From Porphyra umbilicalis (taxonomy: Eukaryota > Rhodophyta > Bangiophyceae > Bangiales > Bangiaceae), in assembly GCA_002049455.2 (NCBI GenBank), contig KV918924.1, positions 62,001 to 126,000 on the forward strand: DNA of 64,000 bases, read 5' to 3'. The position numbers and the translations under genes are program-made. Below, piece by piece: positions 1-11,715 of the stretch (positions within the stretch are counted from its first letter, which is position 1; every line of letters begins with the position of its first letter). The notes beneath the pieces were generated by a model. That model worked only from the letters and a program-made list of their open reading frames with translations, was not told the origin of the DNA and did not search any database.

Positions 1-294
1 GCTCGACGACTGGTTGCCACGCATTTCACCAAGAAACGTGCAAGGACTGCTGCGGACGACATAAGACGACTGCAGAGAGGTTACTGGTCTGTTGCGTACA
101 GGTGCGGTTGACGGTCTGTTGTACCAACGGGGGCTGCTCTGGAAGAGACTGCGCCTGCGAAGGGGCACGCTGGACAGCTTTTCCCCGCTGCACGCTCGTG
201 ACACTTGCTTGTCGCACAGCGGGCGACGACAGACTACTGCAGAGCCTTTGGCTGGTGGACGAGCTATGATACAGGCTTGGTCTGCGGGATCCCG
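1..294. other. Window start, no supported gene
   Basis: Open frames here are short and overlap on both strands. Nothing resembles a known domain. This stretch probably holds the 5' flank or UTR of the gene starting at 295. Confidence 0.4.
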
Positions 295-1341
295 ATGTCG
301 GGAAGCGAAGTGTCGGGAGGCGGCCCGTCAACACCGGGGTCCACGCCCGGTTCCACGCCGAAGCGGGCCTCCGCCGCAAGAAGTACCTCCTTGGAAAATG
401 AACTATGGTCCCAACATAGAGTACGTTTAACACGGTTGGGTCTCTTCAGCGAGTAGAGACGCATGCGTGCGCTCCTTTCATGATGTGCTTATGTTGACAG
501 GAAGTATCTGTCAAGGGTCCCTCAGTACAGCAACTGACGTCTTCAACTACTGATTTCCATGTCCTCCTTCTTTCTTCAGTCGGCTGTGTGCTCTGAGTTT
601 GCTCGGTACGGACAGAACATGGTGCGTGCTATTTATCCGAACAAGATGGACGCTGGGCGTATTGAGACCCACCAAGACGCCCCAAAGCATGACTGCCTGA
701 CGTGGATCTGCCCGAAAGGCCACTTGGAAGGGCCTAAGAAGGACAGTGCAAGATGCCTTCGTACCGCCATGGAGCGGGCTGTCGACAAGGCCGTGTCCAA
801 GATCGACTTTACGGTGGCCGGTCGCATTGGGAAAAAGAAGGAGTACAAGGTGGCCCTGAACAGGAAGCTGCGTACCGTTTGCAACCGCAGACGAAACGCT
901 ACGCGTCTGATGATCTACCGCAAGATTGGCGTCTACTTGGACGCTGCCGTACCGCAGGCGATGGTACAGCCTCTTCAAGTGCTACGCGGAAATGAAGGCC
1001 AGCTCGCCCAAGCCACTGCGGCTGTCTCGGAGCGGGTGACTCGATACCAGCTGGTACTGGACGACTCTGACGCCAGGGCCACGTGCTTCCTCGACTTGGA
1101 GGCGACTGCTGCCTCTATTATTGCTGAGTTTTTATGCGTCGACCCCGGGGACATCACTGCAGGGATTCGGGCTTCGGGAGCGCACCACATTAAGAGCTAC
1201 ATTGAGAAGAACGAGATGCCTAAGCTCTTCCGGCCGGACGGCGCGGACGTACGCAATGCAGTTGTCCAGTGCATCTGTGACGAACTCAAGGATATTGCTG
1301 CTTCTCAGTTCAACCTGTCTGCTGATGAAGAGGCGGACTAG
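295..1341 (+). CDS. Unrecognised protein, family A, intact copy with one intron
   Basis: I do not recognise this protein. I see two exons, 295-420 and 580-1341, joined by a 159-bp intron. The intron has a strong GTACGT donor at 421, a pyrimidine tract and a TTTCTTCAG acceptor ending at 579. Exon 1 is exactly 42 codons, so the join is in phase 0 and gives about 295 residues. The exon 1 product is a Ser/Gly/Pro-rich leader starting MSGSEVSGGG. The main part has an HDCLTW motif, a following PxGxLEGPxxD motif, a basic CNRRR segment, and near the C-terminus an FRP...C-x-CDE-x-K motif before an acidic tail. A second, broken copy at 7441-8205 keeps these motifs, so the family was protein-coding and is probably repeat-associated. 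The start at ATG 295 is chosen because it gives an in-phase exon with coding-like composition. Function is unknown. Confidence 0.6.
421..579 (+). other. Predicted spliceosomal intron in family A gene
   Basis: GT at 421-422 lies within GTACGT and AG at 578-579 follows a CT-rich tract (tcctccttctttcttcag). Both flanking exons are in phase 0. This is the clearest splice-site pair seen in the window. Confidence 0.6.
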
Positions 1342-2667
1342 AACAGCCCGAGTGATCATCATATGCTTGAGGGGTTGCTGTTTCTACTCCTTTTTATTTG
1401 TCGTTTATCTCTCTGTGCGTTAATTGTTCTCCTTGACTTATTCTTTCTCATTGCCTCAAGGACAGTCTCGTAGAACAACGTAGTAGATGAAGCGAAGCAC
1501 TATAACTGATCACGTATTGTTTTCTTTCTCGAAGACAGTCTCTGAGACTGGTTGCAGGGCAGAAAATCAGCGTGTTTGACTGATGAACAAACAGATGAGC
1601 AGCAGATTTATCATGCAGTTTTTCTGGCAGACAGTCCATGAGCAGGTGCAACATATAGAGCAGCCCGATAGGTTCCAGGACAGACATTGATGTATATCAT
1701 TCAGACGGACTGGGAATCGCGCTGGCACATTACCCAACGAACAGTGATGAGGATCGTTTTTATGTCTGTCTTACAGACATGGTGGCTCGATGGTCGCCTA
1801 ATAAATGTCTGGCGAATGAACGTGGGACGAGCTTCCAGTTCGTTCTTCAGTCTGTATCAGCAGATGGTCAATCAGAATGGCTTCTTGGGTTAGTCAGCGT
1901 GCCATCCCACGGAATGTGAAAAAAGATAGAGCCGGAGACAAGCGCACTGACAGGCCTCTGGGTGATCCTAAAGTCTATTTGAACGGCCTGTCCTGACGAA
2001 CTGGTTTAGGGAAAATACTGTTTCCTTTTTCTCCAAACCATCATCAGCAAAACGACTGCGCAACCTGTGTAGTAAAGCTGTTGATGGAAAAATGTCGCTG
2101 GACTATCGTCGAGGTCAATCTCTATAACGATTCCCGCAACGATCCTGCTGTCGTCTCGCAGTCGTCATGACACGATCCGCGAAATTGCTCCCCGAATGAT
2201 TCAACGGTCCGCTTCCAGACTGTCTTCGGGATTCTCTCCAAGCAATCCCAGGGCGGTCTGTGCCATCGTCTTCGGAATTGTTTGACCATAAATCCAGGAG
2301 ATAACCTTTTATAGATCTCAAAGTGATAATCCTGCAGATGTTCTCGAAGATAGTATTCCATCTCACAGTGTGGCAGTCGATCGCAAGTCGAGCCAGAGGA
2401 ACCTAAGTACTGTCCGCAACTGTAAACAAATGGCGATGGATATAACCGAATAATGACTGTAGCTACTCGTGTCCACACCCATGTCACAATGCTCCACGCT
2501 CCTCATCCTGCTGCATGCCACCACCCCACCAGTCCCCCCTTCGCTCGTCTCCCGCGACGTGCGCATGTATGGTATCGGTAACGATACCCACCGCAACCCC
2601 TCCTCACTCTCATCATTCCCCCTCACACCCGTCACCCCTCCACACCGCCGTCACCCCCCGTACCACC
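1342..2667. other. Intergenic, no supported gene
   Basis: This stretch is less GC-rich than most of the window. It has recurrent CAGAC/GACAG words (about 1455-1690 and 2190-2260) but no ORF with a recognisable domain. The last 150 bases are CACC-rich and precede the hAT pseudogene. Confidence 0.4.
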
Positions 2668-4821
2668 ATGCCTGGACACGCTGTACCAGGTCCAGGTGGA
2701 CCGGCCGATCGACCCATTGCTCACAACAGGACCCCTCCCGGGCGACGGCCGGCTCGCGGCAGGCAGTTTGTCACGGTCTCTGACCCTTCTGGACACCAGA
2801 CGATGGCCTGTCGGGGAGCAGGCTGTGCCTGGAAGCGGTCCTACCACGCAAGTCGCATTGAGGAGCACCTCGTCTTCTGTGATGCTACCAAGTCTAAGAA
2901 TCCCGATAGGATGCGTGCCCTGGTGCGCGACCCCGGTGGCTCCCCACTGGTACCGGGATTGGCGCCGGTGTGACTCCTCGAGACGTAGTTGCTTTTTGTC
3001 GAGGCACTGCTACGGTCTGCCATGCCATTTGGTGCGTTCGACTCACCTGCGTGGCGTGCGGTCCTTTCTGGGGTGAGCCATGGTACTTTTGAGGGGCCGG
3101 TCACGCGTCAGGCCATTGGAGGGTGGATGCTTGACGCGGTCGCTGCCAAGAATTTATCCGCGGCGATAGCCCGCATCTGGGTTTCTCCGTCGTTCACGCT
3201 TTCTATTAATGGGTGGACCGAGTTGCGGAGCCGAGAGCTTTACAATTTCATGGTTTGTCTTCCATTGTCTCTTTTTGTTTGCACCTTCTCTTTTGGCGTG
3301 AATGCCGCGACGGCCGAGGCATTGTTGGCACGGTTGACTGTTGAGATAGCTGCCCTGAATGGCGCCCTCGACGGGGCTCGAGCAGCGCATCAACCACCGG
3401 CGGCGGACGGCGCGGGCCCCGAAGAGGTGTGGCTCGGGGAGGCGGCCACTACGTACCCACGCTTGCGGCAGCTTGCCTCGCGCTCTGTGTGGGAACTCGT
3501 CACGGACTCCCCCAACGTCATGGTCCGCGTGCGGCGATTGGCTCGGGCCGCTGGCCTCGCAACCGTCACCATTGGATGCCCGGGTCATGCCAATAATTTG
3601 GTGAGTCGTGACTGCGCCGACGTGGAGCCATTTAGCGGGGCGCTACGCGACGGTACACGAGTGGCGGTGTTTATGAGACGCTGTGGACGTGCGCGTGCGG
3701 CCATGGCGGGAGCTTTGGCGGACTTGCGGGCGATCGGGCGAGGCGTCGCTGACGTGGTGACATTCAGTAAGTCGCGGTGGTGCGGCATCCACTTGACAGT
3801 GGAGTCCGTGCCTCGCTGGCTTCGCGTGCTACAGACCATCATTGGAGCCAATCAACTGGCACAAGACGGGTTTTACGTGCCGCCCGCAGTGGAGGGGTGC
3901 ATAATGGACACGGCCTTCGAGCAAAGCCTGGCTGCTGCGAGCCCGTTTTTGGGCCACTTGTTTGACTGCAGTCGGTTCCTGGAGGCAGATGCGGCGCCCA
4001 TGTTTTTATTTGACACATCATTCACGTTTCTGTGGCTGCTGTTGGACGGCGTCCGGGTAATCGGCCTCCCAACCGCGACAAGAATGTATCTGCGAGACCG
4101 CCTGTCAGCGCGGTTCAAGCGCGCGGTAGACTGTCACGTCGCCCTTGCCTTCTTCATGGATCCGTCTCGGGCGCCACGGTGGGGGCGCGCCGGCACGGTG
4201 GAGCTCGGCAGCAAGACCATCCTGCAATGGCGGGAACAGTCGCTGGAGGAGCTCGCGGGCGAGGACGCCGCGCTCCGCGCCACTCTGTCTTGGGAGCTGC
4301 AGAGCTTCCCCCGTGCGCATCGACCCGCGGCCAAGCCGAAGCCTGATGAGTGCCTGCATCCCGTCGCCTACTGGCAGCTGCACGGCGACGCGTACCCGTG
4401 TCTTCATTTCATCGCCGGGTGCCTGCTGGCCGTGTGTCCCACATGGGCGGGCGGGGAGCGCGGCTTCAAACGTGTCTCGGCGGTCATGAGCAAGAACAGG
4501 AGCGGTATGGCGGTCGGCAAGGCTACTAAGCAAGCATAAATTATGTACAATGGCGGGCAGTTGGAGAGGTCTGATGTGATTGACTCCTTCTGCCGCTCGG
4601 CGCAAGAAAGAAAAATGCGTCGGGCTATGGTTGGAAAACATCTACTGCCGGGTGCTGCTGGTGCACCTGTGGCTCCAGAATTGGTTGTACAATTTGTTGA
4701 TGCGGAGGATGTGGTAGGCGGGGACGATCCCGAGCCTCCCGACCTGGAAGCAGAAGAAGTGGCGGGCGTGGTCGACGCTTTGTTTGCCGTGTATAACATC
4801 GAGACAGACGATGAGCTGTGA
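2668..4821 (+). pseudogene. hAT-family transposase, BED-like finger + DUF659 + hAT dimerisation, with in-frame stops
   Basis: One reading frame holds a complete hAT layout. A BED-like zinc finger lies near 2809-2880 (C-x4-C...H...HL-x2-C). A DUF659-like region runs from about 2989 with PFGAFDS and INGWT motifs. The C-terminal hAT dimerisation block is near 4350-4500 (HPVAYWQL...GGERGFKRVSAVMSKNRSGM). An acidic tail ends at 4821. Three in-frame stops interrupt it: TGA 2971-2973, TAG 2986-2988 and TAA 4537-4539. The first two could be removed by a 66-bp intron at 2923-2988 (GT...TAG, phase 0). The TAA cannot be explained that way, because hAT-like sequence (MYNGGQLER) resumes in the same frame 3 bases later. 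Without the stops the length is normal for the family (about 700 residues). The element is probably inactive. Terminal inverted repeats were not found by eye. The ATG at 2668 is the one closest to the finger. Confidence 0.75.
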
Positions 4822-7440
4822 TGAAGACAAGGACGCCCTTGCTCATTTTTTTCCATTTCCTCGCTACGCGTTGCCCGCGTCCACGGATAAAAACAACAGT
4901 GCTCTCTGATGGACATGAGGACCCCTGAATTCGTGGCAGTACCGCCCCCGCCCCCCAATTTGTCGTCCCTGACCCCATTAGCCCCCGTCCACAACACCCA
5001 AAACAACGGACTGATCCATGTGCACGTCTGCAAGGATGCTCCCCCACCCAGTGTCGCGTCCACTTGACACAAGCACAAAGCTATGAGCAATCTAAGCAAC
5101 CCCCTCTACTCCCCCGGCCCCCCCGCTACACCGGCACCTCTTTCTCGTAACGTACACGTGGGCCGCACCGCCTGCAGAGACTGACCCCACGCGGCAACAG
5201 CAACCACCACATTTTTCAAAGAGGTAGGTGACGCCCTTGCCGCGTGGGGACAGCCTTGACAGGGGTCCACGGTTCGTCGTATAGATTGAAAATTACGTGG
5301 TGGGAGTCTGCCACACAGGAAGGCCGACGAGAGCCGAGGGCATCACCGCAGAGTCTTCCCCGCCTTCGACACGTGGACGACGCAGTGTGGGGCGACCACC
5401 GATGCTCCACATGTGCACAGGGATAAGAGATACAAGGGGAAAGACGGGGGAAGGCACACAGCGTGAAAGAGATGGCGGCGTTAGCGTGAGTGAGGGCACG
5501 AGGCGCCGCAGATTGCCGCCACGGTGCGAGAGGAGGAGGAGAGAATCGTCGAGCTCAGAGGAGCAAAAAAGACAGCGAGGCAGTGGCGACGTGTAGCACT
5601 GGATATCAATCCCACGATTGGCACGTACGAGTCGGGATGCGAGCGGCGTTGGCGGAGGGAACGGTCGGGGGGGGCGGGGCGCGTGATCACGGGGTCGGAC
5701 CTCCACAGGACCCGCAACCAGACGGGGTGGTCGGTTTGTGCACCACGTGCAGTCAACCGAGCCCCAGCCGGCGGATGATTGGGTATCCGTGAGGCACCCT
5801 GAGCCTCTAGGATTCGACCGAGGTGCTGTCTTTCACACGGCCGATGTAAAGGCTGACGCGTGGATAACACGTGTAGTGATTCGGACGAAGCTGACTGTCT
5901 CGGACGGTCCGCGTCCGCGTCCGTCTTTTTTGTCCTGTCCGCTTTAACAGCCCTACACACCTGTGCTCCCCTGAGCCAATGGCGATTTATTGAGTAGGAA
6001 TGGGAGCACGCCAAGTCAAGCCTGCCTCAAGCAGCTCTTTTGGAATTTTGGATACCCCATTGGGTGGCACGACCAACTAATGCCTTCTATTGGCTGGTAC
6101 AGAGGCTGTCGGCTGATTTCAGGTACTCTCCACTTCCCCCGTCAACAGCGCTCATTTCTCGAGCCAAAAGGTACGCGACGCCAATTGGCCTGCGACACGC
6201 ACGCACATGACCACACAACAATGCGAAACCCACTGCTGATTCCCTTGATCACGACGGTCTTACGCGATGGGATTGCGGAGGCAAAAAGGATGGCTACATA
6301 GCTGTGCTGCCGCCTGCAGCCCAAACCAATAGCGGTCGGCTGGGTACTTTCGGTTCCTCCCCGGGCAACAATGACCAGGGAACACGATGCCCTGTCGAAC
6401 GTACTGGTTACACTCGGCTATCCCAGAAAGTACCCAGAGAAATTAATATCCATACAGAAGCGGCAACGGGGTCACGTTCCTGTCTCTACCACCCTGTAGC
6501 GTCGTTGGGCAGGGGTCCTGCTCTGCCAGGTGAGTCTTCAAAGGCGGGGGTGTCTGTCAAGCAGCTTCACACGAGGGGGCGCGAGGGGTGGATGGAAGGG
6601 CGGCAGCACGACGACGAAGGTTCTCGTATACGGCAATCTTGCATTAAAGAGGGCGCAAGCGCAATGAACAGCCACGGCACGTGTTACCTCAGAAATGTGG
6701 TCCAAAGGAATGTAAAAAATAGGGTACAGAGGCAACGATGCAAACTATCCGACCTCACTTCGTGACAGTGACGCGCGCGATTTGTGAATACTCTGCATGC
6801 ACCATTTGTCTCTAATGATCGTACTTCTTCCAGGGCGACGGTATGTGGCTGGGCTGTTGAGCTCGCGGTGGTCTCACATGAGGTCCGTCGTCTCCCGGAT
6901 TCGTACGAGTTGCGTGCGGGCGGAGAGTTCCCGCCACACAAGCTGATAGAGCGCGGCGTTCGGTGCAGCGCACCGCGCATCGCATGTTATAGGGACTGCC
7001 ATATGCGCGAGACGTGGACATGTTGTTACATTCGGCTCTGAAGAACGATCGGCCTGGGTCGGTCTGTCATCTGCTACTGATTTCGACGGATGACAGATCG
7101 CAGTCATCCACTTGGGTGCGGGCGCTGCGATGGCTGAAAGTGACGCTTAAAACCACAACGGCGCCCCTCAGGGCTCACCGGGTCCGAACTCGCCTGCCGT
7201 CGACGCCGCCCTTTTTCTTAGTGTGTAGAGCGCTCGCGGGGTACGTGCTACCGTGGTGTTTATTACGAGCGTGGTGCTCGTGTGTAATCTGCTCTAATGC
7301 CGCTTTATTCTACCTCTTGTAGTTCTACGCCCACACACGACCTAACCTCAATGCTCGGCGATGGCCACTCGTGCGCACCTCCGTACGTCCGCCTCGCCCC
7401 GTGTACGCTTGTTTTTACCAATGGATATCACCTCCTGCCG
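4822..7440. other. Intergenic, no supported gene
   Basis: I see no ORF with a recognisable domain on either strand. The stretch includes C-rich tracts (4940-5110) and a mildly AT-richer part at 6000-6300. It probably contains decayed repeat DNA, but no terminal repeats could be paired. Confidence 0.4.
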
Positions 7441-8205
7441 GATGAAGTGAGCAGCCTCTTTACCAGATATGGCCAAGCCATGCTCAAGAAGATACGCAAT
7501 GGATCCGTGAACCCTGGTACGAATGGCAGCGCAGCGGACTCGCCTGAACATGACTGCCTGTCATGGCTCGCGCCCACTGGGCAGCTGGAAGGCCCCAATC
7601 GAGACTGCACTTGTCCCCTCGGTGCTGTTGTGAACAAGGCGGTTAAGAAATGTGTCGGAAAGATTGATTGCGGTGCGAGTGAATGGTCCCAGAAGCGGCG
7701 TGAAGTGAGAGCTGCGTTGCGAAAGGGCCTACGTACTCGATGCAATCGACGACGCGCCTCAGCATGACTGTTGGCCTATCGTATCCTTCGGGTTTTCTGG
7801 GACGCTGATGTCGAAGAGGCCACATTGGAAAGTGTTATTCTGGCCGGCAGTGTGAATGAAACTGCTCAAGCAGCGGTGCCGGCGGCCCTCGGTAGCGCAA
7901 GCAGCATTGGGTACCGCCTGAAACTGCAGGACGGTGACTAGGAAAAGGTGCGACCTCTGGACTTGTATGGAACAGCGGCGTCCGTCGTAGAAGAGCTCCT
8001 GTTGTTGGACCCGAGGGAGGTGTGGACCTCCTTTCGTGAAGGCGCCGCGGCTTGCTTGAAGAACTATGCGGATGATGTGGAGTATCCCAAGTTCTTCCGC
8101 CCGGGGAGCGCTGAGGCACGCAAGAGCGTCTTCCGCTGCATGTGCGATGAGGTCAAATACCTGAAGGCCGGTGACGTCGATCTATCTGATGAGGACTCAA
8201 ACTAA
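7441..8205 (+). pseudogene. Family A protein, broken second copy
   Basis: This is homologous along its length to exon 2 of the gene at 295-1341. It keeps FTRYGQAM (versus FARYGQNM), HDCLSW, LEGP, RCNRRR, YPKFFRP and CMCDE-x-K, and it ends in a similar acidic tail (LSDEDSN). The whole match is in a single frame, interrupted by TGA at 7765-7767 and TAG at 7939-7941. There is no frameshift. The equivalent of exon 1 was not found upstream. A splice explanation is unlikely, because the stretch between the two stops still aligns to the intact copy. It is therefore best read as a nonsense-mutated paralogue, and the two copies define a repeat family in this genome. Confidence 0.7.
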
Positions 8206-8574
8206 TGGTTGGTCACGCTGCCAAACGCTGCGTGATGCCCACAGTATAATGTTCCATGAGGGTGTTCTTGCCACGTGAACAGAGATACAACCGTCCCGCT
8301 CATCCGCTCTGACGAGAGTAAGGAGAGCACTGTCTGGCGAGCCCTGTACCACATCCCCCTCGGTGGGCAAGTTGAGCACGCACCCGTTGCTGTTCTCTAT
8401 TTTCATCTCTAGTATTCTTCACTGTTTCTCTGTTTCTGCTGGCAATCCCGACAAAAATGGAAGGGGGTGTCCGTGCCATACATTGTGTGAGAGGGTCCTG
8501 TAGCCGTTCGTGAAGACCTCTCTGGGAGGGTTGCTGCTCGTAAATCTGAGCGTCTTTCTCTGGGACCCTGCTCT

Positions 8575-8941
8575 GAAAAATAGCGAGGAACATGTCCGGA
8601 AAAGACCGGGAGATAGTGTCGCACAATAGACAGAGGAACGTCTGCATGAGATTCTTGCATGTGCAGCTGCAGCGGAAGCGCGCAAGATTGTGTATGGGCC
8701 CGACCTGCACAAAAAGCGACTTGCTCTTCGCAAAACTATCCTCCGGACGCGCATGCTGAAAAATAGCGAGGAGTATCTCCGTAAAAGACCGGGAGATAGT
8801 GTTTCGCAATAGGCAGAGGAACGATCGCGTGAGCATCTTGCATGTGCAGCTTTAGCGGAAGAACACAAGATTGTGTACGTGCCTGACCTGCATAAAAGGC
8901 GACATGCTCTTCTAAAAACTATCCTTCGGATGCGCATGCGA
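8575..8941 (+). repeat. Tandem pair of diverged 183-bp direct repeats
   Basis: Two consecutive copies start at 8575 and 8758, both beginning GAAAAATAGCGAGGA. They keep the same landmarks: AAAGACCGGGAGATAGTGT, then CTTGCATGTGCAGC, then ACCTGCA..AAA. In one plus-strand frame both encode similar peptides (RKRPGDSV, a stop, CAA.AE..KIVY.PDLHK.R.AL.KTILR.RM). This suggests a duplicated, now broken coding segment of unknown type. Confidence 0.65.
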
Positions 8942-9074
8942 GCTTCTTCGGGCATCGTGCCCCGTGCTGCTCCCATAGAAGGATTAAGTCAGGACGCTGG
9001 TTTCTTTTGCTACAATCTCCCCAAAGAATTTTCTTGGAGCAACGCTGCCGTAGTCTTGTATAGGATTGCACACG

Positions 9075-9433
9075 ACGCCCATATTTCGGGGGCGTCAGGG
9101 GCGCGCGACAGATAGGACGCCTTACTAACGCCCCGTCAGGCAGCCTAAACGCCCTTGCGACGCCCCAAGTAGCACCCTCAGTATTCACAAGGAGGTTAAA
9201 GTGGCACCCTTGCTGTGCACTCATATGTCATTTTCTGTGTCAAGACTGGATGCCTGTCCCCAACGAAGGTGCACAGCCGCCACATGCTGAATCATGTAGA
9301 CCCCCCTGAAAACTTTCTCTTCGCGACGCCTTGCTGACGTCCATCTGAGTTGGGGCGTTAGGGGCGTGCGACGCCTAAATGACGCCCTGCTGGCGCCCTT
9401 AACGACGCCCTTAACGACGCCCCGGGCGTTCTG
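9075..9433. repeat. Two clusters of GACGCC/GGCGTC words
   Basis: Clusters at about 9075-9170 and 9325-9433 are packed with GACGCC or its complement at short spacing. They share a longer pattern (GGGGCGT.AGGGGCG.GCGAC) in the same orientation. About 150 bp of ordinary sequence separates them. This looks like subterminal repeat DNA of an unrecognised element or a multi-site binding region. No gene is seen between them. Confidence 0.45.
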
Positions 9434-9809
9434 AGCAACCCTAGTCTTGTACACGAGTTGACGCCAGTCCGTGCACCTTTTCGGAGGAGCACTCCTGCAA
9501 ATAATTGGTGAATGAGTCAGGACTCTATCTCGCCGACTATCGTGGGGACTGTTCCGGGACAGTTCCTTGGATAATCCAGGAAGAATAATCAGGATGATCC
9601 AAGAGTCTGGCAAGGATAATTTCAGGTCCTGTCTCCAGAACTTTCTTTCTGGGGCGAGAATGAAAACCTTCAAAGATATGTCAAAACCGTTCTCCAAGAG
9701 TTTTCTGTGAACAGTCCCCCATCCACTTCAAAAGATGCTTCCTCATTTGTTTTGGAACTTTTTTCACGAGAATGAATTTGGAACTGCAACCACCACACAC
9801 TGCCGGGTT

Positions 9810-10655
9810 CTACAGCCGTTCTCCCAATAAACCCGCACTCCAACAGTTGAAAACCTCCAGGCACGTGCGTGCAATACCCGGGCCTTGAGGGCGGTGGCGC
9901 GCTCGGCGAGGCATCGACACCGGGCACGCCGGCCGGCTCCATAGCCGCGAGCGCGCACGGGGGAACGTACAGCCACGTTGCCATGGCGGCGGGGAAAGGG
10001 GTGCCGCCGCCACAACCGCAGCGGCGGCGGCCCGCCGGCGTCGCGCGACGCTTACGAGAGGGGCCGTCACTCCACCGCGCAGCGCACCTGCGCACGGCGG
10101 GCGGGGCGGCCGACACGGCGCACGGGCGGGCGGGTGGGACCGACTGCCGCGCGACGAAGCGCCTCCAACGGCGCCGCTGGATGGCGTCAGAAACTGCCGA
10201 CAAGCCGCCGCAACAAAGGCAGGCGCGCAGGCACGATCATCCGCGGGTCATCGCGGGAGCGTCAAACCCCTGAAGTCGCTGCGCGCGGTCGCCGCGCGCA
10301 ACTCGGGGCTGTGCGGGGGGCAGGCACCGTCCGGGCCCTGTGACCCTCGCGGCAGGACAGTCCTTCTCAGCCACGTTGCTCTATTCGCTTTCAGCGTCAT
10401 CGCGACCCCTCCGACGCCGACACGCCCTCAGATCCCTGAGGACGCAAATGAAGACTGCCATTTCTGAAACGGAGAGAAAGTACCGTTCTCTAAGAAAATG
10501 TGTGCATCACTACACTTTGAGAGCCCCCCGTCCTAAAGGCCAGGGAAGAGTTCCAAATCGGCCTCTACGACCCCGCAGAGGCCGATTTGGAACTCTTTTG
10601 CAACAGTTGGAGTGCGGGCGTTTTAGGAGAACGGCTGGAGGTGCCCGTCCCGTCC
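9810..10655. repeat. Inverted-repeat unit (possible small foldback element)
   Basis: The sequence at about 9820-9858 (CAGCCGTTCTCC...CCCGCACTCCAACAGTTG) recurs in inverted orientation at about 10602-10645. The interval between is very GC-rich and has no supported gene. Just inside the right copy lies a perfect 21-bp hairpin, listed separately. Confidence 0.5.
10546..10597. repeat. Perfect 21-bp inverted repeat (hairpin, 10-nt loop)
   Basis: The left arm 10546-10566 (AAGAGTTCCAAATCGGCCTC + T) is exactly complementary to the right arm 10577-10597. The 10-base loop is at 10567-10576. It is too long and exact to be chance at this position. It is not followed by a typical terminator context, so it more likely marks a transposon end. 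Confidence 0.75.
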
Positions 10656-11387
10656 GTTGCCTTGGGAAGGCAGCGCGAATCGTGAGCCGCCGCGCATATA
10701 TCGCGCGGGGGCACCAGAAGTGCGCGCAAAATGCGCATGCGTGCCACCGACGGTGTCGGTTTATGGGCGCCACAGACCCCCACAATTGACTCGCTGGACA
10801 ACAGGCGCTTCCGGGCACTGCGCCGCGCGGCCGACGCACGACGCGGCGGCCGGCGGCCCGATCACTCCCCCGCACCGCGCTCGCGCCCGCCCCCCCTCCC
10901 CCCACTTCCCCTCGGCGGCGCTCACACGGGCGTGCCGGCTACCGGCCCAGTGCACCTCGTTGCTGGATCCACCACGAGCCTCATTTTCCCCCAAATCGCT
11001 CGTAAACGCTCGTTCAAAACGGGCTCTTAGTCGCACGCTGCGCAGTGCACCTCGTTGCTGGATCCACAACGAGCCCGATTCTGACTCAAATTGCTGGTTC
11101 AGAACTTGCACGACCCCTCGTGAACGCCTCTGTGGAGCGTTTTTTTCTTCGTGCAAAACATGTTTTTTTTGCATACTTTTGCAGTCGAGCATTCTACACC
11201 GACTTTTTGGATGCATCAGAAGCGTCTCTGGAAGCGCCTCCTATGGTGTACAGGGCCATAGTGTGAATGCCCGTATGCAAATGTATGCAAATACACATCA
11301 TGCGCGTGCGAGCTCTTCGTTTCTCTCAACGAGGAGTTTCTGCGATTTCTGCACGCTTGCATTAGGACACCCTTGTCGAGTCGCGTT

Positions 11388-11473
11388 GTTGGGATTCGAA
11401 AATTGTACCACTCAGCTACAGCCACAATACCGGTGTGAATGGTCCTGAGGAGTTCAAACTTATAGTCCAACAC
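11388..11473 (-). repeat. tRNA-like repeat, copy 1 (Pol III A-box)
   Basis: On the minus strand this reads with a perfect A-box match (TAGCTGAGTGG) followed closely by TTTTCGAATCC, which resembles the B-box/T-arm. There is no anticodon arm between them, and the acceptor halves do not pair. It starts and ends with GTTGG/CCAAC. It is a tRNA-derived repeat rather than a functional tRNA. Confidence 0.4.
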
Positions 11474-11629
11474 TCCTCCTAACTTCACAGGACCTCAAGC
11501 CGCCAGGTCTCACTCACGAAGCCAATCCCCAGGCTCCTGCGATTTCAAGTCGCCCTCAGGTGAGATTTGAACCTGCGACCTCCTGCAGAGCCAGCCAGCT
11601 TTAGCTGGAATTTTCTGGGCCCATAACCT

Positions 11630-11715
11630 GTTGGGATTCGAAAATTGTACCACTCAGCTAAAGCCACAATACCGGTGTGAATGGTCCTGAGGAGTTCAAA
11701 CTTATAGTCCAACAC
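11630..11715 (-). repeat. tRNA-like repeat, copy 2 (Pol III A-box)
   Basis: This is almost identical to the copy at 11388-11473, differing at one base in the A-box region. Beyond it on the minus strand a second B-box-like sequence (GGTTCAAATCT, 11562-11573) lies about 87 nt from the A-box. That spacing is too far for a simple tRNA but compatible with a tRNA-derived SINE or an intron-bearing relic. Confidence 0.4.
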
